DNA of 38,540 nucleotides from Hyphomonas sp. UBA5111 (GCA_002414505.1 DHZF01000008.1:1-38540), one strand, 5' to 3'; counted from the stretch's first letter, positions 1 through 8,517 are shown. Notes: generated by a model from the letters alone, not told the origin. Made by a program: numbers and translations.

Positions 1-1073
1 ACCGTGCCCTTGTTGTCCTTGAGATTCTGGAGGGCGCCGGTGATTCCCTCAAGACCGATCCGGTCAGAGACAAGATCATCAAGGTGCAGCTTGCCCTGTC
101 TGTACAGTTCGATCAGGCGAGGGAAATCCACCCGGAACCGGTTAGAGCCCATGATCGCCCCCTGCAGACGCTTTTCTGTCGCAAGCAATTCAATGCCGGG
201 GATCTCGATGTTCACGCCTGGTGTGATCATGCCGACCACCGTGGCCACGCCGCGTGGACGGAGCATGTGGTAGGCCTGTTCGGCAGTCTGTTTGAGGCCG
301 ACGCATTCGAAAGAGTAGTGGACACCGCCCTTGGTCAATTCCTTGACGGCCTCGATCGCGTTGACCTTGCCCGGATTGACGGTGTCAGTCGCGCCGAAGC
401 GCACGGCCATCTGCAGCTTCTCGTCTGACAGATCGACCGCAATGATGCGGCTGGCGCCTGCGATGGCAGCTCCATTGATCGCGGCAAGCCCGACGCCACC
501 ACAGCCGAGGACGGCAACCGTGGAACCCGGCTCGACCTTGGCGGAATGGAAGACCGATCCGACGCCGGTAATGACGCCGCACCCGATCAGGCAGGCCTTG
601 TCCATCGGCATGTCCTTGTCGACTGCGCACAGGGCGTTCTCGTGGACAAGAATCTGTTCGGCGAAGGAGGAGAGGTTCAGGAACTGGCCGACCTTTTCAC
701 CCTTGATGGAGAGGCGAGGGGCCTCTGTGGGCTGGCGCTGGAAGTGTTCCTTGTTCACCGTATGGCAGACCGACATGTGACCGGTCAGGCAGTACTCGCA
801 GGTGCCGCAGAAGGGCGAGAGGATCGAGATGACATGGTCGCCCGGTTTGACCGCGGAAACCATTGAGCCGACTTCTTCCACGATGCCGGCGCTTTCATGC
901 CCGAGGATGACCGGCAATTCGGCAGGGAAATTCCCGTCCCAGAAATGCACGTCCGAATGGCAGACGCCGACCGCTTTGAGCCGGACCAGCACTTCGCGCG
1001 GGCCGGGCTTGGAAATCGTGACATCTTCAATGGATAGCGGCGCATTGGGCGCGCGCATGACAGCAGCCTTCAT
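1..1073 (-). CDS. Zinc-dependent medium-chain alcohol dehydrogenase (partial, 3' end outside window)
   Basis: Reading leftward from an ATG at 1073, the frame stays open to the window edge and gives about 357 residues, so roughly the last 10-25 residues are missing. This is a cytoplasmic MDR-superfamily alcohol dehydrogenase. Catalytic zinc ligands appear as Cys38 (GVCHSDVH), His59 (GHESAG) and Cys165 (GCGVITGVG). The structural-zinc lobe has four cysteines at 89, 92, 95 and 103. The NAD(P)-binding glycine motif VLGCGGVGLAA lies at about 188-198. It should oxidise an alcohol, or reduce an aldehyde, with a nicotinamide cofactor. The alcohol cannot be told from sequence; class III-like or NDMA-dependent relatives are possible. 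It transcribes away from the window, with the phosphatase gene behind it on the same strand. Confidence 0.9.
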   Translation of the reverse strand, partial: MKAAVMRAPNAPLSIEDVTISKPGPREVLVRLKAVGVCHSDVHFWDGNFPAELPVILGHESAGIVEEVGSMVSAVKPGDHVISILSPFCGTCEYCLTGHMSVCHTVNKEHFQRQPTEAPRLSIKGEKVGQFLNLSSFAEQILVHENALCAVDKDMPMDKACLIGCGVITGVGSVFHSAKVEPGSTVAVLGCGGVGLAAINGAAIAGASRIIAVDLSDEKLQMAVRFGATDTVNPGKVNAIEAVKELTKGGVHYSFECVGLKQTAEQAYHMLRPRGVATVVGMITPGVNIEIPGIELLATEKRLQGAIMGSNRFRVDFPRLIELYRQGKLHLDDLVSDRIGLEGITGALQNLKDNKGT

Positions 1074-1189
1074 GGGTCTTCCTCCTTTGGCCCGGTCTCC
1101 GCGCTCTTGCTGGCGCCGATGACCGGATTTCAAAAGAAGTCTCCCCCAGAACGCGCCGCCTGAACAGGCCCGACGCTACGGCAGGGGGC

Positions 1190-2761
1190 CTATTCTGTTG
1201 GCGCAGCGACCAGTCCCGAAGCGCGGCCCATGATATGGAAGATTTCGTTCTGCTCCATCACGCCGGAGACCAGTTCCGATCCGGGACCGGTCGCAAAGAT
1301 GGCCACGTCATCCCCGCCATGCGTTTCGGACGGCATGAAGACGAGCGCCGGTTGCTGGAAATCCTTGTCCTCTGTGTCGATGTCGGAAAGGTCTTCGCGG
1401 ACGCAATCAGGCTCGCCATCGACCATCCGGCAGGCGGTCATGCCGCTGGCATAGGAAAGCGTGGTGTAGGGTTTGCCGTCCTGGGCATTCATCGGGGCGT
1501 TATCCAGTCCGCTGACGACCTTGCCGAGGATCGGATTGCCGCGCTTGGGATAGCCGGAAATCGTCATCGTGTGGGAATGGTCCGCAGTTACGATGATCAG
1601 CGTCTCGTCCGCATTGGTCATCTCCACGGCCGCCGCGACGGCCTGGTCCAGCTCATCGGTTTCCGACAGGGCCCGGGCGGCACTGACGCCGTGATGGCCA
1701 TGATCGATCCGGCCGCCTTCGACGAGCAGCACGAAGCCGTCTTCATCCTGCGACAGGCGCGTAATGGCGGCCTTGGTCAGATCGACAAGCGAGGGCTCGC
1801 CTGCCGGGTCTTCGTCCCGGTCGAGCGCAAATTTCATGTGCGACGGCTCGAACAGGCCGAGTACTTTTGCACCCGAGGCGAAGTCGACCGCCTCAAAGCC
1901 GGCCTTGTCGGTGACATAGACATGATCTTCGGATTTTGCGGTCCATTCGGCGGTCAGGTCGCGGCCATCGGTGCGGCTGCCGGTACGGTTTTCCGCTTCA
2001 GGGTCGGCTTCCTCCGAGGTGGTGAAATGCGCGCGTCCACCGGCCAGCGCGACTTCAAACCCGTCGCCTTCCGGCCACTCGATGAACTGACGCGCAATGT
2101 CCTTGCAGTCGCCTGCCGCGCCGCCCTTCAGGCTGCTATCGTCTTCCCAGTCGCGGCTGGGCGTCTTGGCAAAGGTCGAGGCAGGGGTGGCATGGGTCAG
2201 GCGGGCGGTGGAAACGAGACCCGTGGCGAGGCCCGACCGTTCGGCCAGTTCAAAGATCGAGTCGGTCGTATGCCCTTCAACACTCGCGCAATTCCCGAAG
2301 CTGGCTTCCTTCAGGATGCCAAGCGTGCGCGAATTGACTTTGGCGCCGGTCACCATCGCCGTCGCGGTGGAGGCGGAGTCGGAAACCTGAAAGTCGTGGC
2401 TGTAAGTCTTTGACAGGGCCATGTGTGGCAGCGTGTCCATGGTCAGCGTGTAGGATTCGCCGTCGAGCCCACGCTGTTGGCCAGCATAGATACGTGCTGC
2501 TGTAATGGTCGGTATGCTCATGCCATCGCCGACGAAGAGGATGACGTTCTTGGCCGATTTTACACCGCGCTGCTGAATGCGTGTGTCTACGGCTTCAGCG
2601 GCAGATTGATAATAGGAATCGCTTGCCTGAATGGGCGTCGTGCCTTCGCGTAGCGGCGCCGGTGCAGCCTCGCTTTGTGCCACGGCGGTATCAGACGGCG
2701 CTGAACAGCCTGCGACGGCAAGGGCGGTGAGTGAAACAAGCGAAAGGGCAATGCGGCGCAT
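1190..2761 (-). CDS. Alkaline phosphatase, PhoA family, lipoprotein
   Basis: The protein has 523 residues from the ATG at 2761. That start is chosen because it opens directly on a lipoprotein signal peptide (MRRIALSLVS..., lipobox VAGC, Cys19) and a GGAG box lies about 8-11 bases upstream. The reading frame runs 59 codons further upstream without a plausible start context. Family marks are the metal-binding Asp79 in LFVGDGMS, the serine nucleophile Ser129 in VSDSASTATA, LVEGGRIDHGHH and TADHSHT, matching the E. coli PhoA core. It should hydrolyse phosphate monoesters at the cell envelope, anchored by lipid, and scavenge phosphate. No Pho box was recognised upstream, so phosphate control is only inferred from the family. 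Confidence 0.93.
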   Translation of the reverse strand: MRRIALSLVSLTALAVAGCSAPSDTAVAQSEAAPAPLREGTTPIQASDSYYQSAAEAVDTRIQQRGVKSAKNVILFVGDGMSIPTITAARIYAGQQRGLDGESYTLTMDTLPHMALSKTYSHDFQVSDSASTATAMVTGAKVNSRTLGILKEASFGNCASVEGHTTDSIFELAERSGLATGLVSTARLTHATPASTFAKTPSRDWEDDSSLKGGAAGDCKDIARQFIEWPEGDGFEVALAGGRAHFTTSEEADPEAENRTGSRTDGRDLTAEWTAKSEDHVYVTDKAGFEAVDFASGAKVLGLFEPSHMKFALDRDEDPAGEPSLVDLTKAAITRLSQDEDGFVLLVEGGRIDHGHHGVSAARALSETDELDQAVAAAVEMTNADETLIIVTADHSHTMTISGYPKRGNPILGKVVSGLDNAPMNAQDGKPYTTLSYASGMTACRMVDGEPDCVREDLSDIDTEDKDFQQPALVFMPSETHGGDDVAIFATGPGSELVSGVMEQNEIFHIMGRASGLVAAPTE

Positions 2762-2826
2762 GGGCAGTCTCCGGAAGATCAGGTCTGGGGCGGGCATAGA
2801 CTGAATTCGTGACACTATTGCTGCAC

Positions 2827-3729
2827 TCAGTCGATTGGGTCCACCTTGTGGCCGCGCTGGGCCAGCCAGACCGCGACAAGAATGAGCATGCCGCCACCTG
2901 CCTGCAGGGTTGTGAGGGGTTCCTGAAAGAGATGCCATGAAATCGCAGCAGCCATGACGGGCTGGATCAGGATGATGACACCCGCGATGGAGGTTGGTGT
3001 GCTGCCAAGCCCGGTGATGATCAGGCCCTGACCGACTACATGGATCACGATCCCGAGGAACAGCGGCACGGCGAAACCCGACAGGTTCTCCGGCAGGAAG
3101 TTTTCACCGAAGGCCATGACCATGATGGCGCCGACGACCACTTCCACAAGTGTCAGCCAGAACAGCGTCTCCAGACCATTCAACGTCCGCCGGGCAAGCT
3201 TCGAGCACAGGAAATATCCGGACACACTAATGGCCGCGATGATGGCGATCCGGTCTCCGACAAAGCTTGCGCCTCCTTCTGCGGTGCCGCCCAGGGACAG
3301 GGCGGATGCGCCCCCAATCGCCAGAATAACGGCGAAGAACCACATAGGCGCGGGACGCTCCTTCAGGAACAGCCAGGCCAGGAATCCGACACAGACATTT
3401 CCGAGGTTCACGATGAAGGTCGCGTTCGACACGCTGGTCAGGGTCAGCGACCAGTGCCAGAAGCCGATGTCTACCGCGAAGCATATCCCCGCCAGGATGA
3501 CATAGATGTTAGGCTTGCGTGGCGCGCGGCGCTCGACCAACAGGACGAGGGCAGTCAGCACCGGCAGGGCAAACGTGTATCGCCAGAATGCGATGGCCTG
3601 CGGGCCGAGATCGTCGAGGCCCAAGCGCAAGCCAATGGGTGCAAATCCGATAGCGACTGCGCCGCCAACCAGCATAAGCACGCCGAGCCATTCCCGGCGG
3701 GCCGGCGCTGTCATTTCTGTCGATGTCAT
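2827..3729 (-). CDS. EamA/DMT-family inner-membrane transporter
   Basis: A 300-residue, very hydrophobic protein with about ten predicted membrane segments arranged as two EamA repeats. The first repeat opens with LGVLMLVGGAVAIGFAPI; the second ends with a helix before a short basic tail (QRGHKVDPID). Members of this drug/metabolite transporter family export small metabolites, but the substrate cannot be read from sequence. The ATG at 3729 shares one base with the TAA of the upstream gluQ-like gene (TAATG), so the two are almost certainly co-transcribed and translationally coupled. A second in-frame ATG five codons later is an alternative start. Confidence 0.88.
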   Translation of the reverse strand: MTSTEMTAPARREWLGVLMLVGGAVAIGFAPIGLRLGLDDLGPQAIAFWRYTFALPVLTALVLLVERRAPRKPNIYVILAGICFAVDIGFWHWSLTLTSVSNATFIVNLGNVCVGFLAWLFLKERPAPMWFFAVILAIGGASALSLGGTAEGGASFVGDRIAIIAAISVSGYFLCSKLARRTLNGLETLFWLTLVEVVVGAIMVMAFGENFLPENLSGFAVPLFLGIVIHVVGQGLIITGLGSTPTSIAGVIILIQPVMAAAISWHLFQEPLTTLQAGGGMLILVAVWLAQRGHKVDPID

Positions 3730-4580
3730 TAAGAAAGGCCCGTCATGGCGCGAATGTCTTCAGGCGTCTTGCCGTCTTCACGCCATGCACGCAATCCCCG
3801 GTCCCCTGCACGCTTGGACAATTTCTTGCCATCTGCCCCCAAAACGAGCGGATGAAAGGCATAAAGAGGCTGTGGCCAGCCCATCAGCGCCTGCAGCAGG
3901 ACGTGTACCGAGGTCATCTCCCGGATGTCCTCGCCGCGCACGACATGAGTGATTCCTTGCAAGGAATCATCGTGGCAACAGGCGAGATGGTAGCTGGTGG
4001 GCGTGTCCTTGCGTGCCAGCACAACGTCGCCGAACGGTGCAGGGTCGGCCTTCACCTCATGCTGGCCGCATGAGGTGAAGACTGTGTAGCTCAAGGCGTC
4101 ATATTCAGGGCCAAGTTCTGCCCGCGCAGCCGACAGGGACAACCGCCACGCATAGGCGTGTCCCCGGTCGAGCAGGTCCTGTTCCTTGTCCAGGGGGAGT
4201 GGCTTTCCGGTGAAGCCAGCGGTGTCGGGGCTCGCGCCAGCGGGCAGGGCGGCAGCAATCTCCCGCCGGGTCCGGAAACAGCGATAGACGAGGCCGCGCG
4301 CTTTCAGGGAGTCGAGTGCGGCTTCATATTCCGGGAAATGATCCGACTGGCGACGCATCGGCCCGTCCCAGTCGAGGCCCAGCCAGGCAAGGTCGGCAAG
4401 GATGGAGGCCTCGTATTCAGGGCGGCAGCGGGTCTGGTCAATGTCTTCCATCCGCAGCAGCACCTTGCCGCCATGCGCACGGGCCGTATCCCAGACATGG
4501 AAGGCCGACAGGGCATGGCCGAGATGAAGGTGCCCGGTGGGCGAAGGCGCAAACCGCGTGACAAATTCCCCAGCGCCCAT
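3729..4580 (-). CDS. gluQ: Glutamyl-Q tRNA(Asp) synthetase (GluQRS)
   Basis: A 283-residue class I synthetase-like enzyme lacking an anticodon-binding domain, the usual form of GluQRS, which attaches glutamate to queuosine in tRNA(Asp). The N-terminus carries VTRFAPSPTGHLHLGHALSA, with the HIGH-type motif at 19-22; the KMSKS-type motif is KKLSKRAGD near the C-terminus. The ATG at 4580 is preferred over a GTG at 4598 because GAAGGGA lies just upstream of the ATG. The zinc site usual for the family looks degenerate: CFRTRR replaces the Cys-x-Cys pair and no later cysteine follows in that loop. It is coupled to the EamA exporter downstream. Confidence 0.92.
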   Translation of the reverse strand: MGAGEFVTRFAPSPTGHLHLGHALSAFHVWDTARAHGGKVLLRMEDIDQTRCRPEYEASILADLAWLGLDWDGPMRRQSDHFPEYEAALDSLKARGLVYRCFRTRREIAAALPAGASPDTAGFTGKPLPLDKEQDLLDRGHAYAWRLSLSAARAELGPEYDALSYTVFTSCGQHEVKADPAPFGDVVLARKDTPTSYHLACCHDDSLQGITHVVRGEDIREMTSVHVLLQALMGWPQPLYAFHPLVLGADGKKLSKRAGDRGLRAWREDGKTPEDIRAMTGLS

Positions 4581-4708
4581 TCGATTCCCTTCTGTCACGT
4601 CGCCTGTTTCATGATCTAACCATTCAGAGCTCAGGCTGAACAGCGTTTACCTGTTGCCAGCACTGGGCTGGGCTCGTATCGCACTTGTCGTACAGGAGGT
4701 CAGCCTGA

Positions 4709-5776
4709 ATGCCTGTGGAAGCGTGGTTCACGACAGCCGAGAGCTGGTTTGAAGCGAATGTGGTGGGTGCGACAGAGCTCGCCACGTTCGGATTCGTGAT
4801 GCTGTGCGTCTTGGCGGCGGCCTTGGTCATCTTGGCGTTCAGCCTGCTTGGCTCGCTGTTGAAGACGTTGCGCAACGCGTCTGGTGCCCGGTCCGCGCGC
4901 AGTGACAAGACGCCCGGCTATCGCATCCTCGTCGCGCGTCCCTCAGGCAAGAGGGCAGGCCGCGCCTGGAAATGGCTGCTGACGGCGCTGGATTCCCATC
5001 TCTCCGAATTCAATTTCGGGGCCCCGCTAAAGCTGTTTCGCACCGGCACCATTCGCGGCGGCATGCAGACCCGCGCCGTCCAGCGTGCCCGGCGGCGCCT
5101 GGAAGTTGCCGATGCCGACATGCTGGTCTGGGCAGACCGGACGGGCCGGCGCGAAGACGGGTTCGTAATTCATGGCCTCAGCCGGGGGGGCGGCCTGACG
5201 GCGGTCGAGGCGCGATCCTTCACCCTCGTCCTGCCGGGCAAGATGGCCGACCTTGAGGGCCAGATGCCGCGGGTCGCGGCCTACCTGCTTGCGCGGGAAT
5301 TGCAGCCAGCCCTCGCCCACCCGCAATCCTTCCGGGCCGAGAAGATGAAGACACTTGCCGATGCGTTGTCGGAATTGCTGGCGGAGTCGCCGGCGTTGTC
5401 CGTTGCGCTACGCAGCCGGATCGAGGCGGATTTCTGCGCGTCGTCCGTCCATGTGGCCGAGCAATCGGGTGACATGGAGGCGCTGGACCATGTGATCATG
5501 CTGCGCCGGATCCATCTTGAGGACATCAAGAGCGACCGGGATACTTCACGCGCCGTACAGGCGCATATGGACCTTGGGCGCGCCTTGCTCGCGCGCGCCA
5601 CGAAACAGTTCGACCGCAAGACGGTGGAAGAGGCGATCAGCCATCTCTCCAAGGTCATCGAGGCGCTTCAGGCCGACCCGACCATCAAGCGCGCCCAAGC
5701 CGCCTCCGACGCGATGTACAAGGCGCAGAATTTGCTTGAGACGCGCAAACGGTTTGCCGTGAATTTTGGTGGCTAG
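4709..5776 (+). CDS. Hypothetical membrane-anchored protein, helical C-terminal domain
   Basis: Not recognised. It is a 355-residue protein with an excellent AGGAGGT box eight bases before the ATG. A single strong membrane segment lies at about residues 24-48. A basic stretch follows (LLKTLRNASGARSARSDK), then a large domain predicted to be cytoplasmic. Residues about 70-200 contain alternating strand-like segments such as YRILVARPSGKRAGRAW, ADMLVWADRTGR and FTLVLPGKM. Residues about 210-350 look all-helical, with TPR-like spacing around HMDLGRALLARATKQFD and VEEAISHLSKVIEALQ. The gene is divergent from gluQ with a 128-base spacer and has no operon partner in view. A scaffolding or regulatory role is only a guess. 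Confidence 0.8.
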   Translation: MPVEAWFTTAESWFEANVVGATELATFGFVMLCVLAAALVILAFSLLGSLLKTLRNASGARSARSDKTPGYRILVARPSGKRAGRAWKWLLTALDSHLSEFNFGAPLKLFRTGTIRGGMQTRAVQRARRRLEVADADMLVWADRTGRREDGFVIHGLSRGGGLTAVEARSFTLVLPGKMADLEGQMPRVAAYLLARELQPALAHPQSFRAEKMKTLADALSELLAESPALSVALRSRIEADFCASSVHVAEQSGDMEALDHVIMLRRIHLEDIKSDRDTSRAVQAHMDLGRALLARATKQFDRKTVEEAISHLSKVIEALQADPTIKRAQAASDAMYKAQNLLETRKRFAVNFGG

Positions 5777-5792
5777 CGCCTGTCCTTAAAAA

Positions 5793-6449
5793 TCAGGAAG
5801 CAACCCCAAGTCCGATCGGGCAGGACACGCCCGTGCCACCAATCCCGCAATATCCGTTCGGATTCTTTGCGAGATATTGCTGGTGATAGTCCTCGGCGAG
5901 GTAGACCTTGTCCAGCGGGGCCAGTTCCGTCGTGATCTGGCTGGCATGGCCGCTTTCGGCCAGCGCCTTTTCATAGGCGGCAAGCATCTCGCGGGCCGTT
6001 TCGGCCTGGGCCTCGGACTGTGTGTAGATGGCTGAGCGGTACTGCGTGCCGATATCATTGCCCTGACGCATGCCCTGGGTTGGGTCGTGGCTTTCAAGGA
6101 AGAGTTTCACGAGTTCGGCGAAGGTCACTTCGGCCGGGTTGAAGATGACCTCGACGATCTCGGTATGGCCGGTGCGGCCAGAACAGACTTCTTCATAGGT
6201 CGGGTTCGGGGTTGATCCGCCTGCATAGCCGACGCGGGTCAGCCAGACGCCGTCCTGTTGCCAGAAGATGCGCTCAGCGCCCCAGAAACAGCCCAGCGCA
6301 AACACGGCAGTCTCATAGTCGTCTGGAATTGAGCCCTGAAGGTCACGGCCAAAAACATAATGGGTTTGGGCAGTTGGGATCGGAGTCGGACGACCGGGCA
6401 GGGCGCTGTCGGCATCCGGGATGGTGAGGGGTTTTTTCGAGAACAGCAT
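5793..6449 (-). CDS. msrA: Peptide-methionine (S)-S-oxide reductase MsrA
   Basis: A 218-residue enzyme that reduces the S-epimer of methionine sulfoxide, free or in proteins. The catalytic cysteine is Cys54 in [10 protein letters not shown]. Two C-terminal cysteines at about 201 and 210 ([13 protein letters not shown]) match the recycling pair of E. coli-type MsrA, so thioredoxin should be the reductant. The ATG at 6449 is chosen because AAGGGAGA lies just upstream. The frame stays open for about 100 codons more, but that extension overlaps tRNA-Ser and has no family similarity. The gene is convergent with the membrane-anchored unknown, with 16 bases between the stops. No signal peptide is visible, so it should be cytoplasmic. 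Confidence 0.95.
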   Translation of the reverse strand: MLFSKKPLTIPDADSALPGRPTPIPTAQTHYVFGRDLQGSIPDDYETAVFALGCFWGAERIFWQQDGVWLTRVGYAGGSTPNPTYEEVCSGRTGHTEIVEVIFNPAEVTFAELVKLFLESHDPTQGMRQGNDIGTQYRSAIYTQSEAQAETAREMLAAYEKALAESGHASQITTELAPLDKVYLAEDYHQQYLAKNPNGYCGIGGTGVSCPIGLGVAS

Positions 6450-6556
6450 GATCGGTCTCCCTTTCTGCGCCTCATATGGGATTGTCTGACAGGAACGGCA
6501 ATCACAGTCTTGCGATCTTGCAGGCCTTCGGTTATTGGCTCCCCTCTGCTGAGTAC

Positions 6557-6646
6557 GGTGAGGTGGCCGAGTGGTCGAAGGCGCACGCCTGGAAAGTGTG
6601 TAGGCTAGCAATAGTCTCCAGGGTTCGAATCCCTGTCTCACCGCCA
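6557..6646 (+). tRNA. tRNA-Ser, anticodon GGA, CCA encoded
   Basis: A 90-base class II tRNA. The acceptor stem is GGTGAGG (6557-6563) with TCTCACC (6636-6642), closed by one G-U pair, then discriminator G and an encoded CCA (6644-6646). The anticodon stem is CACGC/GTGTG (6584-6588, 6596-6600) around the loop CTGGAAA, with GGA at 6591-6593. A long variable arm typical of serine tRNA follows. The T-arm is CAGGG, TTCGAAT, CCCTG (6619-6635). It reads UCC and UCU codons. It stands alone, divergent from msrA. There is no integrase or duplicated 3' end nearby to suggest an attachment site. Confidence 0.97.
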
Positions 6647-6881
6647 GCAGTTCTCCTTTTTGGATGTGATGTTTCCGCGCCTGACTGACCTCGACCAGGT
6701 CGGGTGCGAAGCTGTCCTTCGCTCTGGGAGCGGCATGTGGCAACATCAGGGCAGGCATTCAGGAATTGGAAACCTTCGCTGGAAAAGCCTGCAAATGCTT
6801 TATCGATTTTGAGCAAACATTAACTATTTGGCGCAATTCTGGACAGAGTTTCATCAACCGTCTCTGCCAAGGATTCATGTC

Positions 6882-7400
6882 ATGCTGATGCGCGCAGCTG
6901 CCACTCTTGCCGGAACCCTCCTTATCGGTTTTCCGGCCCTCGCCCAGGAACTCGTCGTCGAGCAACAGGTCGAACGTGTGATCGTGATCGAGGATGAAGA
7001 AGGCGGTCTCGAAATGGAGCTGCTGCCGGCCGAGACAGTGAAGCCGGGCGAGCAACTCTTCTATTCAGTGACCTATTCCAATCCCGGCGAAGCTCCGGCC
7101 AAGGATGTGATTCTGACACTTCCGGTGCCAGCGGAGGTAAGCCTGCTCGAAGACTCCGCCATGGCGGAATATGACGAGGCATCCGTCGACTTCTCGGTCG
7201 ATGGAGGCGCCACCTATATCCCGCGCGACGAGCTGATCGCCGAGGCCCCGCTGGACGAGGTTCACCCCGTCCGCGTCTCGATGCCGGAAGAGATCACGCA
7301 TATGCGCTGGACCTTCAACCGCGAGATCGGCCCGAAGGATTCCGGCAAGATTTTCTTTGCGGCCGTCCTCAAGGAAAATGCCCGGCCCGTGACCCCGTGA
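6882..7400 (+). CDS. Secreted DUF11-like hypothetical protein
   Basis: A 172-residue exported protein. The start at 6882 is chosen because it opens on a signal peptide (MLMRAAATLAGTLLIGFPALA, cleavage likely before QELVV) and AAGGA lies at 6869-6873. The frame runs 18 codons further upstream to 6828 with no signal features. The mature part has one immunoglobulin-like, DUF11-type repeat: PGEQLFYSVTYSNPGEAPAK, then DVILTLPVPAEVSLLEDSA and MRWTFNREIGPKDSGKIFF. Such domains occur in surface and envelope proteins with no enzymatic role. trpF begins 38 bases downstream, so the two may share a transcript, but nothing links them functionally. Confidence 0.8.
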   Translation: MLMRAAATLAGTLLIGFPALAQELVVEQQVERVIVIEDEEGGLEMELLPAETVKPGEQLFYSVTYSNPGEAPAKDVILTLPVPAEVSLLEDSAMAEYDEASVDFSVDGGATYIPRDELIAEAPLDEVHPVRVSMPEEITHMRWTFNREIGPKDSGKIFFAAVLKENARPVTP

Positions 7401-7438
7401 ATTGACGCGGGCCCGCGCGCTGGCGTAACGCCTGCGGC

Positions 7439-8068
7439 ATGACTCAAGTCAAAATCTGCGGCCTGACCGATCCCGACCTCGTGCGCCATGCGGCTCAGGC
7501 AGGTGCCGACTGGATCGGATTCGTGTTTGCCGAAGCCAGCCCGCGCCATGTTACGGAAGCGGCAGCCGCGAGCTTGCTGATGCAGGTTGGCTCCGCGACG
7601 CCTGTGGCCCTGCTGGTGGATCCCGATGATGCCCAGATCGACCGTATTGTGACCCTCGGCTTCCCTGTGCTCCAATTGCATGGATCGGAAACACCTGAAC
7701 GCGTGGCCGCCATCAAGGCCCACACGGGCGCGGAAATCTGGAAGGCGGTGGGCATTGCCGGCGCGGACGACCTGGCGCGGGCTGAAGCCTTCACAATGGC
7801 CGACCGTCTCCTCATAGACGCCAAACCGCCCAAGGATGCAGACCGCACCGGGGGACATGGCCTGCCGTTTGACTGGAATGTCCTGAAGGGCTGGCAAGTG
7901 CGGGGCCCCTGGATACTCGCTGGCGGCCTGACTCCGGAAAATGTTGCCGATGCGGTGCGCCTGACCGGCGCAATGGCGGTGGATGTCTCGTCTGGTGTGG
8001 AGCGCATCAGGGGTCTCAAGGATCGTCGCCTCGTCACCGCCTTCATCGACGCCGCGAAAAATTCATAA
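7439..8068 (+). CDS. trpF: Phosphoribosylanthranilate isomerase
   Basis: A 209-residue TIM-barrel enzyme of tryptophan synthesis that converts N-(5-phosphoribosyl)anthranilate to the carboxyphenylamino-deoxyribulose phosphate. The catalytic cysteine is Cys7 in VKICGLTDP; the acid is the Asp in LLIDAKPP. The phosphate-binding end is WILAGGLTPENV and MAVDVSSGVE. Length and motifs are normal for the family. It is the first trp gene in the cluster. In many alphaproteobacteria trpB follows directly, but here trpB starts 539 bases later with a SnoaL-like gene between. No strong ribosome-binding site is visible before the ATG. Confidence 0.96.
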   Translation: MTQVKICGLTDPDLVRHAAQAGADWIGFVFAEASPRHVTEAAAASLLMQVGSATPVALLVDPDDAQIDRIVTLGFPVLQLHGSETPERVAAIKAHTGAEIWKAVGIAGADDLARAEAFTMADRLLIDAKPPKDADRTGGHGLPFDWNVLKGWQVRGPWILAGGLTPENVADAVRLTGAMAVDVSSGVERIRGLKDRRLVTAFIDAAKNS

Positions 8069-8079
8069 ACAAGAATATT

Positions 8080-8094
8080 GTTCCGTCTTTGTTC
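8080..8094 (+). promoter_or_regulatory. Candidate LexA operator (GTTC-N7-GTTC)
   Basis: The sequence reads GTTC, seven bases (CGTCTTT), GTTC. This is the direct-repeat LexA site described for alphaproteobacteria such as Rhodobacter and Caulobacter. It lies between the stop of trpF and the SnoaL-like gene, 40 bases before that ATG, where a promoter would be expected. Eight fixed bases occur by chance about once in a window this size on two strands, so only its location makes it noteworthy. Confidence 0.35.
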
Positions 8095-8133
8095 TGTGCT
8101 ATCATTCTGCTATTGGCAATGGGAGGATGAACC

Positions 8134-8517
8134 ATGTTTCCACAGGACCTGACAGACGTTGCAGGCAAGCTGGCAGACTGCTGCAATTCGGGGCGCGAGG
8201 CGGAAGCCCTCGACAGCCTCTATGCGCAAGATTGCGTTTCGGTCGAGGCGCTTCCGATGGGGGAGGCCGGCCGGGAGACACATGGGCTGGAGGGCATCAG
8301 GGGCAAGCATGAATGGTGGTATGGCGCGCATGACGTGCATTCTGTCAGTGCCGAAGGTCCCTTCCTGTTCGGGGATGACCAGTTCTCGCTCGTCTTTGAC
8401 ATGGACGTCACGAACAAGGAGACCGGCGAACGGATGCGGGCGAAGGAAGTCGGCATCTACACAGTCAAGGATGGCAAGATTGCCCGCGAAGAATTCTTCT
8501 ATTCTCCCATGGGGTGA
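8134..8517 (+). CDS. SnoaL-like / NTF2-fold small protein
   Basis: A 127-residue protein with a strong GGGAGGA box six bases before the ATG. The pattern fits the SnoaL/NTF2-like fold: an N-terminal helix with a short repeat (GREAEALDSLYAQDCVSVEA), a central WWYGAHDVHSVSAEGPFLFG, then strands FSLVFDMDVTNKETGERM and VGIYTVKDGKIAREEFFYSP. Members are polyketide cyclases, ketosteroid isomerase-like enzymes or binding proteins, and the activity cannot be assigned. It is soluble with no signal peptide. It sits between trpF and trpB, and a GTTC-N7-GTTC motif lies in its leader, so damage-inducible expression is possible but unproven. Confidence 0.8.
   Translation: MFPQDLTDVAGKLADCCNSGREAEALDSLYAQDCVSVEALPMGEAGRETHGLEGIRGKHEWWYGAHDVHSVSAEGPFLFGDDQFSLVFDMDVTNKETGERMRAKEVGIYTVKDGKIAREEFFYSPMG

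Noticed and set aside
1235..2413. 392-codon open frame on the plus strand inside the phosphatase gene
   Set aside because: It is antisense to a clear PhoA-type protein. In this GC-rich DNA the opposite-strand frame stays open by composition, and the translation shows no family motif.
6557..6646. tRNA-Ser as an integration site for a mobile element
   Set aside because: There is no integrase, no duplicated tRNA 3' end and no compositional island on either side.
5793..6758. Longer MsrA frame running across tRNA-Ser
   Set aside because: The extension past the ATG at 6449 overlaps an intact tRNA gene and carries no MsrA similarity. AAGGGAGA supports the shorter start.
7407..7416. GCGGGCCCGC palindrome between the DUF11-like gene and trpF
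   Set aside because: It is short and composed of GC, as expected in this genome, and has no T-tract, so I do not call a terminator.
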